A DNA stretch of 64,000 nt from Paenibacillus sp. HWE-109 (lineage in GTDB: Bacteria > Bacillota > Bacilli > Paenibacillales > NBRC-103111). A program made the translations under genes and the position numbers. The notes beneath the pieces were generated by a model, which saw only the letters and a list, made by a program, of their open reading frames with translations, ran no database searches and had not been told where the DNA came from. The stretch is taken from positions 2,480,001-2,544,000 of the forward strand of contig NZ_CP091881.1 of the NCBI RefSeq assembly GCF_022163125.1. Reading direction: 5' to 3'. Position 1 is the first letter of the stretch, and every line of letters starts with the position of its first letter. Positions 8,328 through 16,958 of this stretch are shown piece after piece.

Positions 8328-9305
8328 ATGTTGAAAATTGCCATTATCGGCACCGGTTGGTTTGCTGATAAACACGCTGATTTATTAGCTGCAAGAGACG
8401 ACGTGCAAGTCGTAGCATTCCTTGGCACGTCAATCCACAAAGCGGAGAAGCTGGCTCAGCGCTATGCAGGTTCTCAAGCATTTGATGACATTGAACAGTT
8501 ATTGGATACGTGTAAACCGGATGCGGTTTATATCAATGTTCCGCCGATGGCTCATGGCCCGATTGAAGAGGCTATCCTCGCGCGCAATCTTCCTTTTTTG
8601 GTAGAAAAGCCAATTGGACTCGACTTGCAAACGGTTGATCGGATTCAGCAGCTTGTAGAAAGCAAACAGATCATCACCTCGGTTGGTTATCATATCCGCT
8701 ATACGGATGCTGTCCAAACAGCCCGTAAACTACTTGAAACAAGAACAGTCGGCATGGCTGTCGGCGGTTGGATGGGGCAGATGCCCGGTGTTCCTTGGTG
8801 GCGCAAACAGGGTGGATCCGGCGGACAATTCGTCGAGCAAACGACGCATATCGTGGATTTAGTCCGTTATTTGGTCGGTGAAGTAGAAGAAGTGTATGCC
8901 GCCTATGCGCAGCGTCACATGCATACGAGCCATGAGGGTGTTGAAGTTGCGGATGTCGGCGCAGTCACACTGAAACTTGCGAATGGGGCAATCGCGTCGT
9001 TGACGAATACTTGTATTCTTCCTTTTGGACACCGCTCTGGCCTCGAACTGTTTACGGATCAAGGCGTGCTGGAAATCGAGCAAGGCCGATATTTGAAACA
9101 TCATGAAAGTTCTCGGATTACGGAATATAAGGACAATGCGAATCCTTACGAAAGAGAAACGGATGCCTTCTTGTATGCGATTAAGACAGGAGACCGCTCG
9201 CGCATCTTAACTGATTATACCGACGCGGCTGTTACACTGCGCATTACATTAGCGGCTTTAGCGTCATCCCATAGTGGACTCCCAATTAAGGTAGGTGCGA
9301 GATGA
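8328..9305 (+). CDS. Gfo/Idh/MocA-family oxidoreductase
   Basis: Rossmann-fold dehydrogenase of 325 residues. The dinucleotide motif GTGWFADKHA starts at residue 8 and the hallmark EKPIG has its lysine at residue 94. A further WWRKQGGSGGQFVEQTTHIVDL segment is the conserved substrate-site region with the catalytic histidine. It probably oxidises a sugar or cyclitol with NAD(P). The ribosome site GAGGGAGAAG precedes the ATG. Its stop codon overlaps the start of the deacetylase gene (ATGA), so the two products are co-translated and probably act on the same glycan or amino-sugar derivative. Confidence 0.9.
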   Translation: MLKIAIIGTGWFADKHADLLAARDDVQVVAFLGTSIHKAEKLAQRYAGSQAFDDIEQLLDTCKPDAVYINVPPMAHGPIEEAILARNLPFLVEKPIGLDLQTVDRIQQLVESKQIITSVGYHIRYTDAVQTARKLLETRTVGMAVGGWMGQMPGVPWWRKQGGSGGQFVEQTTHIVDLVRYLVGEVEEVYAAYAQRHMHTSHEGVEVADVGAVTLKLANGAIASLTNTCILPFGHRSGLELFTDQGVLEIEQGRYLKHHESSRITEYKDNANPYERETDAFLYAIKTGDRSRILTDYTDAAVTLRITLAALASSHSGLPIKVGAR

Positions 9306-10099
9306 AAATTCGCTTAAATCGCTTCCCAGACGGGAAAGACAAGGCAGTTACCTTAAGCTATGATGATGGCCGAGTGCAAGACCGTGCACTTGTTGAAATA
9401 TTGAATCGACATGGTCTGAAAAGCACATTTCATTTGAATTCGAGCAATCTAGATAAAGAGGGATTCATTCGCCGCGATGAAGTAGCCGCCTTATTTCAAG
9501 GCCACGAGATTGCTATTCATACCGTTACTCATCCGCATTTGACGGAAATTCCTCGTGAGCGATTGATCATGGAAATTATGGAAGACCGCAGCGCGCTTGA
9601 AGAACTGGCCGGCTACCCGGTCAGAGGGATGTCCTATCCTTTTGGTACGACGGATTCACGCGTTGTTGAAGTGTTGTCCTCTCTTGGTATCGCTTACTCG
9701 AGAACGACCGAATCGCATCTTTCTTTCAAATTGCCGAATCAATTCCTGCAATGGGGCGCTACTTGCCATCATAATAATAATTTGCTGCAAAGAACCGAAG
9801 AATTTCTAAATCGTTCCGTTTGGCATACCACAGGTCTGCTGTATGTGTGGGGTCATAGCTATGAGTTCGATAATGATTCGAACTGGGAGCTCATGGAATC
9901 TTTCGGGAAATTATTGTCAGCAAGGGAAGACGTTTGGTTTGCAACCAATATTGAGATCTACGATTATATGAACGCTGTTCGTTCGCTTCAGCTTACCGTC
10001 AATGGGAAGGTGATTTACAATCCGAGCGCTATTCCTGTATGGATCAGTGTGAACCAAGAAGCCATTAAGATTAAATCAGGTGAGATGGTACGCTTCTAA
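9302..10099 (+). CDS. Polysaccharide deacetylase (NodB-like, cytoplasmic)
   Basis: Metal-dependent carbohydrate esterase-4-like protein of 265 residues. The catalytic/metal motif is LSYDDGR (Asp21-Asp22), and the HxxxH-type metal site is HTVTHPHL. Later conserved segments are RGMSYPFGT, GATCHHN and YVWGHSYEFDND, which resemble deacetylases acting on small sugars rather than on cell-wall polymer. No signal peptide is visible, so the substrate should be intracellular. It starts inside the stop codon of the upstream dehydrogenase. A 265-residue paralogue with the same residue numbering lies at 57968-58765. Confidence 0.88.
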   Translation: MKIRLNRFPDGKDKAVTLSYDDGRVQDRALVEILNRHGLKSTFHLNSSNLDKEGFIRRDEVAALFQGHEIAIHTVTHPHLTEIPRERLIMEIMEDRSALEELAGYPVRGMSYPFGTTDSRVVEVLSSLGIAYSRTTESHLSFKLPNQFLQWGATCHHNNNLLQRTEEFLNRSVWHTTGLLYVWGHSYEFDNDSNWELMESFGKLLSAREDVWFATNIEIYDYMNAVRSLQLTVNGKVIYNPSAIPVWISVNQEAIKIKSGEMVRF

Positions 10100-10114
10100 A
10101 ATTAGCAAGAGTCC

Positions 10115-10159
10115 ACGTTCATAGAGTGGGTGAGCAGGGTTCACTAACTCTATGAACGT
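10115..10159. terminator. Perfect 13-bp hairpin downstream of the deacetylase
   Basis: ACGTTCATAGAGT (10115-10127) pairs perfectly with ACTCTATGAACGT (10147-10159) around a 19-nt loop, 15 bp after the stop codon. There is no T tract, so it may act as an mRNA 3' stabiliser instead of a terminator. Confidence 0.5.
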
Positions 10160-10233
10160 CCGAATTAACCTCGCGAGCAGTTCGTTGGACTTTTGACAAT
10201 CTTCGTTTGACTAATCCTTGAATCCTTGAGAGT

Positions 10234-10255
10234 GCCTGGCTAACCGGGCTTTTTT
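10234..10255 (+). terminator. Small terminator-like hairpin with T6 tract
   Basis: GCCTGG and CCGGGC form a six-pair stem (one T-G pair) followed directly by six T residues. It could end read-through from the dehydrogenase-deacetylase unit. The rest of 10160-10350 holds nothing I recognise. Confidence 0.5.
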
Positions 10256-10356
10256 GTCGTTGCTGACTTTGAGCATGATTTCCTCCGTCACTTCTATCAC
10301 AAAACAGAAATAATGTCTTATACCCAGACAATAATGCTGAAGTGAACTGATTTGAA

Positions 10357-10400
10357 ATGTTTGAACTTTCTTTGGCAGGTTGCAGAGAAAGTTCAAACAT
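10357..10400. repeat. Perfect 15-bp inverted repeat
   Basis: ATGTTTGAACTTTCT (10357-10371) and AGAAAGTTCAAACAT (10386-10400) pair perfectly around 14 nt, about 40 bp before the AT-rich broken gene. It may be a terminator, an operator or a scar of an inserted element. No transposase lies nearby. Confidence 0.6.
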
Positions 10401-10438
10401 CCTTACTTTCGCATAGTAAAGGAGCGAAGCACATTCAA

Positions 10439-11019
10439 ATGATAAACGTAGAAACGTATCTTATGAAAAAATTCGAATTAATTCGGGAACGATTTGACCA
10501 TCTTGGATTGGCTTACGATAATCACTTTTTCCTTCAATATGCGTTAGAATGTTTCGTAAATGTTAATGATTTAGTTGAAATGAAAAAACTAGTGATAAGT
10601 AAGAGGGTTCAACTTGGAAAAGTAAGAATGAGGGTTTTCAATACAGCAGTAATTATTGAGCATAATGGGGATTATATTTTGAATTTTAACAATTATGATT
10701 CTGATCAGTGGTCTATACTATTGGACATACTTGATCAACTTTTTAAACAAAATTATGGAACAGGTTTTTTTCACCAAAATAGATTAACTTTGACAATGGA
10801 ATCACTTGTGAATGACCAAGTTCTTTTAAATTGGTTTATGGTGAAAACGAAATTTATGCTTCTAAAATAATGCCTGAATTTGAACTGGTGTTAAAATTGA
10901 TTACGGCAGCCAAACATTATTATTATACATTAGCAGTTCTTAATATTTGCTCGAAGGATAAAATAGATATGTTGTTTACATCACTAGATACTGCTTTTAC
11001 AAAACGTTATGAAAGTTAA
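10439..11019 (+). pseudogene. AT-rich hypothetical gene, apparently frameshifted
   Basis: One coding sequence seems to be split over two frames. The first part starts at the ATG at 10439 (MINVETYL..., AAAGGAG about 13 nt upstream) and stops at 10870. A second frame open through 10831-11019 continues with similar character (VYGENEIYASKIMPEF...LVLKLITAAKHYYY...). The shift falls near a T4A3 run at 10824-10830, so a one-base indel or a sequencing error would explain it. The joined product would be about 190 residues, without signal peptide or membrane helix. Base composition is clearly more AT-rich than the neighbours, which suggests recent acquisition. I do not recognise the family; an orphan immunity-type protein is only a guess. 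Confidence 0.5.
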
Positions 11020-11074
11020 TCTTAGAGTCCGAATGGAGTTTGAAAATGAAAATTCATTATATAATTTAATTCTA

Positions 11075-11503
11075 TCATTTAAGCTGACCAATCGATAAGC
11101 TGATTCGATAATTGCCAAACTGCAAAAGCTCATCAAGGAATGTATTTAATTCTGAAGTTGAACGAATACGAACGCGCATCCAGTAACAACCTTCCCCGCT
11201 CACACGATGAGTTTCGACGATATGTTCGTTCTCGTTTGCAAATCGTTGAAAAGCTTGATGGGCATTATTGGATTTCATGAATACCGTAATAAAAGCTTGA
11301 ATAGTGAGCCCGATTTTCTCAGGATTCCACAGCAGTGTATAGCCCTCGATGATCCCCAGATCTTGCATTTTGCGAATACGCGCTCCGACCGCTTGTCCCG
11401 TTAGATGAACGAGCTGCCCAATCTCTTTGTGAGGGCGAATTGAATTTTCCAACAAGTGCTGCAAGATTTGCAGATCAACCTCATCCATACCAGAAACTCC
11501 CAA
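11075..11503 (-). CDS. Lrp/AsnC-family transcriptional regulator
   Basis: DNA-binding regulator of 142 residues. An N-terminal winged helix-turn-helix (about residues 8-55, MDEVDLQILQHLLENSIRPH...GARIRKMQDLGII) is followed by the RAM ligand-binding domain (about 65-140, with HRVSGEGCYWMRVRI). The family senses amino acids and forms octamer-like assemblies. The start is a TTG at 11503 with AGGAG 9 nt upstream; Met6 at 11488 is the next in-frame candidate. It is divergent from the metallo-hydrolase at 11631, its likeliest target. Confidence 0.88.
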   Translation of the reverse strand: MGVSGMDEVDLQILQHLLENSIRPHKEIGQLVHLTGQAVGARIRKMQDLGIIEGYTLLWNPEKIGLTIQAFITVFMKSNNAHQAFQRFANENEHIVETHRVSGEGCYWMRVRIRSTSELNTFLDELLQFGNYRISLSIGQLK

Positions 11504-11630
11504 AACACATAACTCCTTTCAACATGAAACGAAAATACCTATTTTCATTTCACCGTCCTATGTAAGGCTTTTTCTAACTGAGATATACTCTTAAACATAA
11601 CATAGGAAGAAAGATAAGAGGTAGATAAAC

Positions 11631-12377
11631 ATGAAAATTCAACTAATTCGACATGCTACGCTTAAGGTGCAATACGCGGATTTCACTTTTCTAATCGATC
11701 CGATGTTCAGTCCGCAAGGGAGTAATCCCCCCATCATCCATACAGCAAATGAAAGAAGGAATCCGCTCGTGGAGCTGCCTGTTTCTATCGCTGAAATAAA
11801 TGCGCCTGATGCTATTCTAGTTACACATTTGCATGGGGATCACTGGGATGAAGCGGCCAAAGCAGTCTTGAACAAAGAGACGCAAATCTTTTGTCAACCT
11901 GGCGATGAGGCTGCCATAACGGCAGCAGGATTTCAGTCTGTGCAAGCCATCGAGTCAGTTATAGTCTTGCAACATATCACGATCAGCAGAACGACTGGCC
12001 AGCACGGTGTAGGCGAAATTGGCGAGCAAATGGGCAATGTCTCTGGATTTGTATTCCAGGCTGAAGGCCAACCAACCCTGTACATTGCGGGAGATACGAT
12101 ATGGTGTGAAGATGTGCAAGAAGCGCTGGATTTATATAAGCCGAGCGTAACCGTCGTCAATGCTGGCGGAGCGCGTTTCGTCATGGGGGATCCGATTACG
12201 ATGGATGCTGCTGATGTTGTTCAGGTTATTCGCTACGCGCCATACACGAAAGTGGTTGCCGTGCATATGGATGCGATCAATCATTGTTTGGTAACCAAAG
12301 ATGATTTGAGAAAACGAATTATCGCAGAAAACTTACTTGATTCTGTACTCATCCCAGATGATGGAGAATGGATTTAG
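11631..12377 (+). CDS. Metallo-beta-lactamase-fold hydrolase (UlaG-like)
   Basis: Cytoplasmic MBL-fold protein of 248 residues. The metal-binding motif is HLHGDHWD with His66, His68, Asp70 and His71. IAGDTIW near residue 150 supplies the bridging aspartate, and the C-terminal HMDAINHC supplies a further histidine. The pattern LIRHATLKVQYADFTFLIDPM at the N-terminus is typical of the L-ascorbate-6-phosphate lactonase-like/general MBL subgroup. The ribosome site is AGAGGTAG. It is divergent from the Lrp regulator. The substrate is unknown. Confidence 0.87.
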   Translation: MKIQLIRHATLKVQYADFTFLIDPMFSPQGSNPPIIHTANERRNPLVELPVSIAEINAPDAILVTHLHGDHWDEAAKAVLNKETQIFCQPGDEAAITAAGFQSVQAIESVIVLQHITISRTTGQHGVGEIGEQMGNVSGFVFQAEGQPTLYIAGDTIWCEDVQEALDLYKPSVTVVNAGGARFVMGDPITMDAADVVQVIRYAPYTKVVAVHMDAINHCLVTKDDLRKRIIAENLLDSVLIPDDGEWI

Positions 12378-12395
12378 CAGGCTGCAGCTAATCGT

Positions 12396-12989
12396 TTAGG
12401 GTTTCCCGCAAATGCCATAGAAGAACATATGAACCATTCCTTCAAGGAATTTCTCGATATCGCCGCTTTGCTGTGCCATTTCCAGTAATTTATCATACTG
12501 GTTCATGTACAATTGGATGAACGACAGCACGGTCTCGATCGATATATCCTCGGAAATTTCGCCGCTGTCTTTGCCTTCCTGAATGATGCGAATGGTTAAA
12601 GGGATCGTCTTTTCCTTGTATTGCAGTTCAATGTATCGCGCAAGTTCGTCATCGTTGATCAATAACTCTTTCATAAGAGCTGGTGGGAAATCCTTATAGG
12701 ATTCTTTCTCCAGTAAAATAATATGGGCAATTTTCTCCTTTAAGGAGTGCCCGGCATTCATATAGGCTTCGAATTCTTGAATAGCTCTGTCCACGAAGTT
12801 GACGAAAACTTCGCGGACCAGAGCTTCTTTGCTTCCGAAATAATTGTAAATGGTGACTTGCGAAACGTTGGCCTTTTTAGAGATATCCGAGATTCGAATC
12901 CGTTTAGGGTCTGATGTCCGCAGCAAATCCATGGTGGATTTCATGATTTTTTCTTTAATCGCATGCGCTCTTTTTTCAAAACCATTCAT
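12396..12989 (-). CDS. TetR/AcrR-family transcriptional repressor
   Basis: One-component regulator of 197 residues with an N-terminal helix-turn-helix (about residues 25-60; IRISDISKKANVSQVTIYNYFGSKEALVREVF contains the family-typical YNYFGSKE recognition region) and a helical ligand-binding C-terminus. It is divergent from the ABC exporter genes at 13147 and 14031. A 12-bp inverted repeat at 13026-13057 between them is a good operator candidate. Its likely role is to repress the exporter and itself until a toxic ligand binds. Confidence 0.9.
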   Translation of the reverse strand: MNGFEKRAHAIKEKIMKSTMDLLRTSDPKRIRISDISKKANVSQVTIYNYFGSKEALVREVFVNFVDRAIQEFEAYMNAGHSLKEKIAHIILLEKESYKDFPPALMKELLINDDELARYIELQYKEKTIPLTIRIIQEGKDSGEISEDISIETVLSFIQLYMNQYDKLLEMAQQSGDIEKFLEGMVHMFFYGICGKP

Positions 12990-13025
12990 GATGAACCATC
13001 CTATCTAGATAGCATATTATGTAAT

Positions 13026-13057
13026 TAATGAAATATAAATATAAATATATTTCATTA
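13026..13057. promoter_or_regulatory. Candidate TetR operator
   Basis: TAATGAAATATA (13026-13037) and TATATTTCATTA (13046-13057) are perfect 12-bp inverted arms with an 8-bp spacer. They sit between the divergent TetR gene and the ABC genes, just upstream of the exporter promoter. Confidence 0.6.
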
Positions 13058-13062
13058 AATTA

Positions 13063-13094
13063 TTGACGAATTGATTGCTCGGGTATAGTATAAC
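13063..13094 (+). promoter_or_regulatory. Probable sigma-A promoter of the ABC exporter
   Basis: TTGACG (13063-13068) is a good -35 box, and the A/T-rich TATAGTATAAC (13084-13094) offers -10 hexamers at acceptable spacing (TAGTAT at 17 nt). It lies directly after the candidate TetR operator. Confidence 0.5.
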
Positions 13095-13146
13095 ATATGA
13101 AATATGGTAATCATAATAGTTCATTTCTTTACTTGGAGGTGCAAGT

Positions 13147-14034
13147 ATGTTAACCGTTCAGCATGTGACAAAGACATTTTCGAATGGGAAAGGTATTTTC
13201 GATGTCTCATTTGAAGTAAAGGAAGGTGAGGTTTTCGGTTTTCTCGGGCCTAATGGCGCAGGGAAATCGACGACGATTCGGCACATCATGGGCTTTATGA
13301 AACCAGATAAGGGCGTTGTGACCGTGAACGGACTTGACACATGGAAGCAGCAAGGCAAGTTTCAAGCCTATATGGGCTATTTGCCTGGCGAAATCTCCTT
13401 CATTGAAGGAATGACAGGGAAGACTTTCCTCGATTTCATGGGGAACATGCAGGGGGTGAAGGACTTGTCCAAGCGAAATCACCTCATAGACCGATTGCAA
13501 TTTGATGTAAATACACCCATTCGGAAAATGTCCAAGGGAATGAAACAGAAGGTAGGGATTGTTGCGGCGTTCATGCACGATCCTGCTGTGCTTATTTTGG
13601 ATGAGCCGACTTCCGGTCTGGATCCACTTATGCAGAAAGTGTTTATTGAGATTGTTCTTGAGGAGAAGAGCAGGGGGAAAACATTTCTGATGTCCTCACA
13701 CAGCTTTCCTGAAATCGAGCGGACCTGTGATCGAGCAGCCATCATTAAGGATGGCGTCATCATCGCGCTGAAAGATATCCATGAACTGCAATCCATGCAG
13801 CGGAAATTGTTTGAAGTGACATTTGCACATCAAGCTGATGCCTTAGCATTCGTGAACTCCGGACTGCTCATCGAATCGCACGAGGGAAATCGTGTCAGCG
13901 TTGCTGTTCAGGGCAATTATGATAGATTTGCAGCCGAAACTGCCAAATATAGCGTCCGTAATATTGATATTTTCACGCAAAATCTGGAAGATATCTTTAT
14001 GAATTATTACGATCGGAAAGGGATGCTGAAATGA
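13147..14034 (+). CDS. ABC transporter ATP-binding protein
   Basis: ATPase subunit of 295 residues. Walker A is GPNGAGKST (34-42), the Q-loop region is YLPGEISF, the signature is a degenerate MSKGMKQK, and Walker B is LILDEPTSGLDP, followed by the switch histidine in SSHSFPE. The about 70 residues after the ATPase core are typical of exporters of the CcmA/DrrA type. A GGAGG ribosome site precedes the ATG. The stop codon overlaps the permease start (ATGA). The flanking TetR regulator suggests a role in drug or antimicrobial export. Confidence 0.93.
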   Translation: MLTVQHVTKTFSNGKGIFDVSFEVKEGEVFGFLGPNGAGKSTTIRHIMGFMKPDKGVVTVNGLDTWKQQGKFQAYMGYLPGEISFIEGMTGKTFLDFMGNMQGVKDLSKRNHLIDRLQFDVNTPIRKMSKGMKQKVGIVAAFMHDPAVLILDEPTSGLDPLMQKVFIEIVLEEKSRGKTFLMSSHSFPEIERTCDRAAIIKDGVIIALKDIHELQSMQRKLFEVTFAHQADALAFVNSGLLIESHEGNRVSVAVQGNYDRFAAETAKYSVRNIDIFTQNLEDIFMNYYDRKGMLK

Positions 14035-14840
14035 ATACTACCTTATATAAGCAGATGATGAAAGTAAATGTGAAGGGATTTATGAATTACGCCATCGGCT
14101 CGGCTTTCTATATCATCCTTATGTTTTGGCTCTACCCCAGCATTGGCCGAAGCGCCAAAGCCATAGATGAATTGGTGCAATCGATGCCCGAAGGTGTGGG
14201 CAGAGCGTTTGGGTTGAACGGGTTTGGCAGTGCGGAAGCCTTCATTTCGGGGGAATACTACGGATTAATTCTGGTTCTGATTCTCGCAATTGTATGTGTC
14301 CAACTGTCTACACAGCTCATGGCTAAATTAATCGATCAGGGAGCAATGGGCTATTTACTATCCACTCCGACGACAAGAGGCAAAGTAGCGTTCACCCAAG
14401 CGAGTGTTCTGGTCACAGGTTTATTTCTAATTATGGCGGTTACGACTTTGGCTGGCTTCTTGGCTAATATCTGGTTTCTACGCGGCGAATTTGAGTTCAA
14501 TACGTCCAAATTTATCGAGATGAATATCGCGGCCTTCTTATTGTTCTTTGCCATCGGGGGTATTTGCTTTTTGATCTCAGCCCTGTCTAATGACGAGAAG
14601 AAGGCGCTGAGCTTGTCCGGTGTCATCACGTTTGGCTTCTTCAGCTTGGATTTGCTCGCTAAAATTAGTGAGCAAATCAGTTGGATGAAGTATTTCTCCA
14701 TTTTTACCTTATATAAACCGGGCGAAATCATTAACGGAAATGTTGACTTAACCGTTTCTTTATCGGTTCTCTTCATTATTGGAGTCATTACTTTTGGGTT
14801 AGCTGTCATGTTGTTTAAGAAGCGAGATTTGCCTTTGTAA
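14031..14840 (+). CDS. ABC-2-type transporter permease
   Basis: Integral membrane subunit of 269 residues with about six hydrophobic segments (roughly residues 18-40, 80-103, 122-146, 168-192, 198-215 and 238-262). The long polar loop after the first helix, with QSMPEGVGRAFGL, is typical of ABC-2 permeases that pair with a separate ATPase. It is translationally coupled to the ATPase gene upstream. The two form one exporter, probably under TetR control. The export substrate is unknown. Confidence 0.9.
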   Translation: MNTTLYKQMMKVNVKGFMNYAIGSAFYIILMFWLYPSIGRSAKAIDELVQSMPEGVGRAFGLNGFGSAEAFISGEYYGLILVLILAIVCVQLSTQLMAKLIDQGAMGYLLSTPTTRGKVAFTQASVLVTGLFLIMAVTTLAGFLANIWFLRGEFEFNTSKFIEMNIAAFLLFFAIGGICFLISALSNDEKKALSLSGVITFGFFSLDLLAKISEQISWMKYFSIFTLYKPGEIINGNVDLTVSLSVLFIIGVITFGLAVMLFKKRDLPL

Positions 14841-14883
14841 GGGAGCGGTTGAGCTGGATTTGTGAGGTTGGCGGAGCTAACTG

Positions 14884-14892
14884 TGCTATAAT
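14884..14892 (+). promoter_or_regulatory. Extended -10 promoter element before the NUDIX gene
   Basis: TGCTATAAT (TG one base before a perfect TATAAT) lies 27 bp upstream of the NUDIX start codon. No good -35 box is visible, as expected for an extended -10 promoter. Confidence 0.45.
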
Positions 14893-14918
14893 TTGATGAA
14901 AAGAGTGAAGGAGTTCAC

Positions 14919-15320
14919 ATGCCAACCGTCATAGATAAAATTGCATGGATTCACATTGCTAATGGTCACATTTTAACAGCAAGATCCAAAGGGAAAAACA
15001 CGTGTTACCTGCCTGGTGGCAAAAGAGAGCCAGGTGAAACCGACAGCGAAACGCTCGTAAGAGAAATACAAGAGGAGCTAAGCGTGCAGGTAAAACCGGA
15101 AACCATTAAGTTTTTTGGGGCATTTGAAGCTCAAGCGCATGATAAATCAGAAGGTGTTCAGGTGAAGATGTCCTGTTATACCGGCGAATTTGCAGGGAGA
15201 CTGAGTCCTGCATCTGAAATTGAAGATTTGGTATGGTTAAGTTACGCGGACAAAGATCGCGTTTCCGCTGTGTGCCAGCTTATTTTTGACAAGTTGTATG
15301 AGATGGAATTACTCATTTGA
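14919..15320 (+). CDS. NUDIX-family hydrolase
   Basis: Small pyrophosphohydrolase of 133 residues that would cleave a nucleoside diphosphate linked to another group. The Nudix box is GGKREPGETDSETLVREIQEEL (about residues 33-54) with all acidic metal ligands present; the usual last glycine is replaced by serine. A GAAGGAG ribosome site precedes the ATG. It is monocistronic, with a hairpin directly downstream. The exact substrate cannot be told from sequence. Confidence 0.9.
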   Translation: MPTVIDKIAWIHIANGHILTARSKGKNTCYLPGGKREPGETDSETLVREIQEELSVQVKPETIKFFGAFEAQAHDKSEGVQVKMSCYTGEFAGRLSPASEIEDLVWLSYADKDRVSAVCQLIFDKLYEMELLI

Positions 15321-15328
15321 GACCAAGA

Positions 15329-15348
15329 GGGCAGCCTAACGGCTGCCC
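15329..15348. terminator. Bidirectional terminator between convergent genes
   Basis: GGGCAGCC and GGCTGCCC form a perfect 8-bp stem with a TAAC loop between the NUDIX stop and the stop of the HAD gene on the other strand. The T tract is poor. Confidence 0.65.
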
Positions 15349-15350
15349 AT

Positions 15351-15941
15351 TTACATAGTGTCTGACAGAGTCAGATTCGTTTGTTTTAATTTCAAAGCTA
15401 AGTTATCGATATGATCCTTAACTTCATGCCAATTCGAAGCGCGTAGAACCGAATCATGCCGCACGGATAGATTATAGGGTTGTTCATACAAGATTACAGA
15501 CTTATTGGATCGGGCAAACTCTTCCGCATAGTGCGGTCCATCATCAATCAGCACATCAACCTTGGCGGAAATACATTGCTGAAGTTTATTTTCAACAAGG
15601 GCGATTTGGTGATAGTTAATGTTGTGATGTTTCAACCAGTCTAGGGTAACCTTGCGAAAAAGCTCTGGGCGCGCAGTAATAATCGAGATCTGGTGATGTT
15701 GAAAGAGTTGTTGGATCATGTCTACGGCCAGTGGAAAAGGCGAAGAATGCCAATGAATGTCGTGACCATATTGATGATAAATGGCTTCACGTTCGGCTCG
15801 ATTCCAACCATATAAACGATAGATATAGAAATCATTCACGTCTTCGGCTGTAAAGGATTGCCCGGAGGCTATATTATAGTATTTTAGATGAGCTGAAGTG
15901 GCGTCGAGAATTGTATTATCTAGATCAATGCCAATATGCAT
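15351..15941 (-). CDS. HAD-superfamily phosphatase, 5'-nucleotidase-like (YqfW-like)
   Basis: Haloacid-dehalogenase-fold phosphatase of 196 residues. Motif I is DLDNT with nucleophile Asp6 and acid/base Asp8, motif II is SIITARP, and the last motif is VLIDDGPHYAEE. This resembles the NT5C/YqfW nucleotidase group, so a nucleotide or similar phosphoester is the likely substrate. The ribosome site is GGAGGTG. It starts 3 bp after the stop of the LysR gene upstream, so both share one transcript. Confidence 0.82.
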   Translation of the reverse strand: MHIGIDLDNTILDATSAHLKYYNIASGQSFTAEDVNDFYIYRLYGWNRAEREAIYHQYGHDIHWHSSPFPLAVDMIQQLFQHHQISIITARPELFRKVTLDWLKHHNINYHQIALVENKLQQCISAKVDVLIDDGPHYAEEFARSNKSVILYEQPYNLSVRHDSVLRASNWHEVKDHIDNLALKLKQTNLTLSDTM

Positions 15942-15944
15942 AAG

Positions 15945-16841
15945 TTAGCACCTCCAAGGATTTTGGCGAATCATTTGAATGAAGTTTCTGACAGAAGCCG
16001 GTAGCGTTTCATTTTTTCGCGTACAAATGGCTATGGTGTTTTCTAATTGGATGCCTTCCACATAAACACGACTTAATTCCCCGCGTTCGACGTACTCTCT
16101 TACAACTAGAGAAGAAACAAAGTTTGCTCCATAACCTGCGATTACAGCTTGAATAGCTTCCTGCAAACCATTAAATTGCAGAGAAATTGTAGGGGAAGGC
16201 AGATTGTAGGTCCGGCATAAGGATAACAAGCGTTCCCTTGTTGAACTGCCTACTTCCCGCATGACAAATGGTTCTGTCATCATGTCACGCAATGAAATAT
16301 GCTGATTGGCAAAGCGGTGCTGCGGAGAAACGACAAACCACAGTTGATCTTGAAATAATTCATCCGTTTGAATCGTCTCCGGGTAAGATTCGGGTAGTCC
16401 GCCATAAATGGCAATATCAACATCGACATTTAGGAGCTGTTGAAGAGCATCACTGGAGTTTGTCGTTGTAATCATCATCTCGACACGGTCAAAGTGCTGC
16501 TTGAACTTGGCAATCCATGTAGGTATCAGGTAATGAGCGGGTAAATACGTGGCTGCCAGACGAATGCTGCCATTCGTTCCATTGCGATAATCTTGCACAA
16601 ACTGTTCGATTTGCTGTTCTACTGAAAATAATCTCTTGGCAAGCACAGCGAGTTCAGCACCGGCATCGGTCAACCGGATACCTCTTCCTTCAGGCTCAAA
16701 GAGGGTTAGATCCAACTCTTTTTCAAACTTTTTAATTTGCGCGGTTATGGCCGGTTGACTGATGAGCAAACGTTCAGACGATCGGGTCACGCTCCCAGTC
16801 GTTGCAATCATGTGGAATAAACGAAGCGCATGCAAGTTCAT
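15945..16841 (-). CDS. LysR-family transcriptional regulator
   Basis: Regulator of 298 residues. The N-terminal winged helix-turn-helix (about 1-60; RLLISQPAITAQIKKFEKELDLTLFEPEGRGIRLTDAG) is followed by a periplasmic-binding-protein-like effector domain of CysL-type appearance. The ATG at 16841 has AAGGAG 8 nt upstream, so I prefer it over the upstream in-frame TTG at 16859, which lies before that ribosome site. It is divergent from the O-methyltransferase at 16959, the probable target, and co-transcribed with the HAD phosphatase. Confidence 0.9.
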   Translation of the reverse strand: MNLHALRLFHMIATTGSVTRSSERLLISQPAITAQIKKFEKELDLTLFEPEGRGIRLTDAGAELAVLAKRLFSVEQQIEQFVQDYRNGTNGSIRLAATYLPAHYLIPTWIAKFKQHFDRVEMMITTTNSSDALQQLLNVDVDIAIYGGLPESYPETIQTDELFQDQLWFVVSPQHRFANQHISLRDMMTEPFVMREVGSSTRERLLSLCRTYNLPSPTISLQFNGLQEAIQAVIAGYGANFVSSLVVREYVERGELSRVYVEGIQLENTIAICTRKNETLPASVRNFIQMIRQNPWRC

Positions 16842-16958
16842 GGAATAACTCCTTTGCAACCAATCATATAATAAATATATGGTTCGTGAATTAATATATA
16901 TTATATTTATAAGTATAACGCGTATACACTATCCTTAGAAGTTAAAAAAGGAGAAGTG

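Noticed and set aside
10357..10400. Terminal inverted repeat of an insertion sequence
   Set aside because: The arms are only 14 nt apart and no transposase or target duplication is visible; it is a hairpin, not a pair of element ends.
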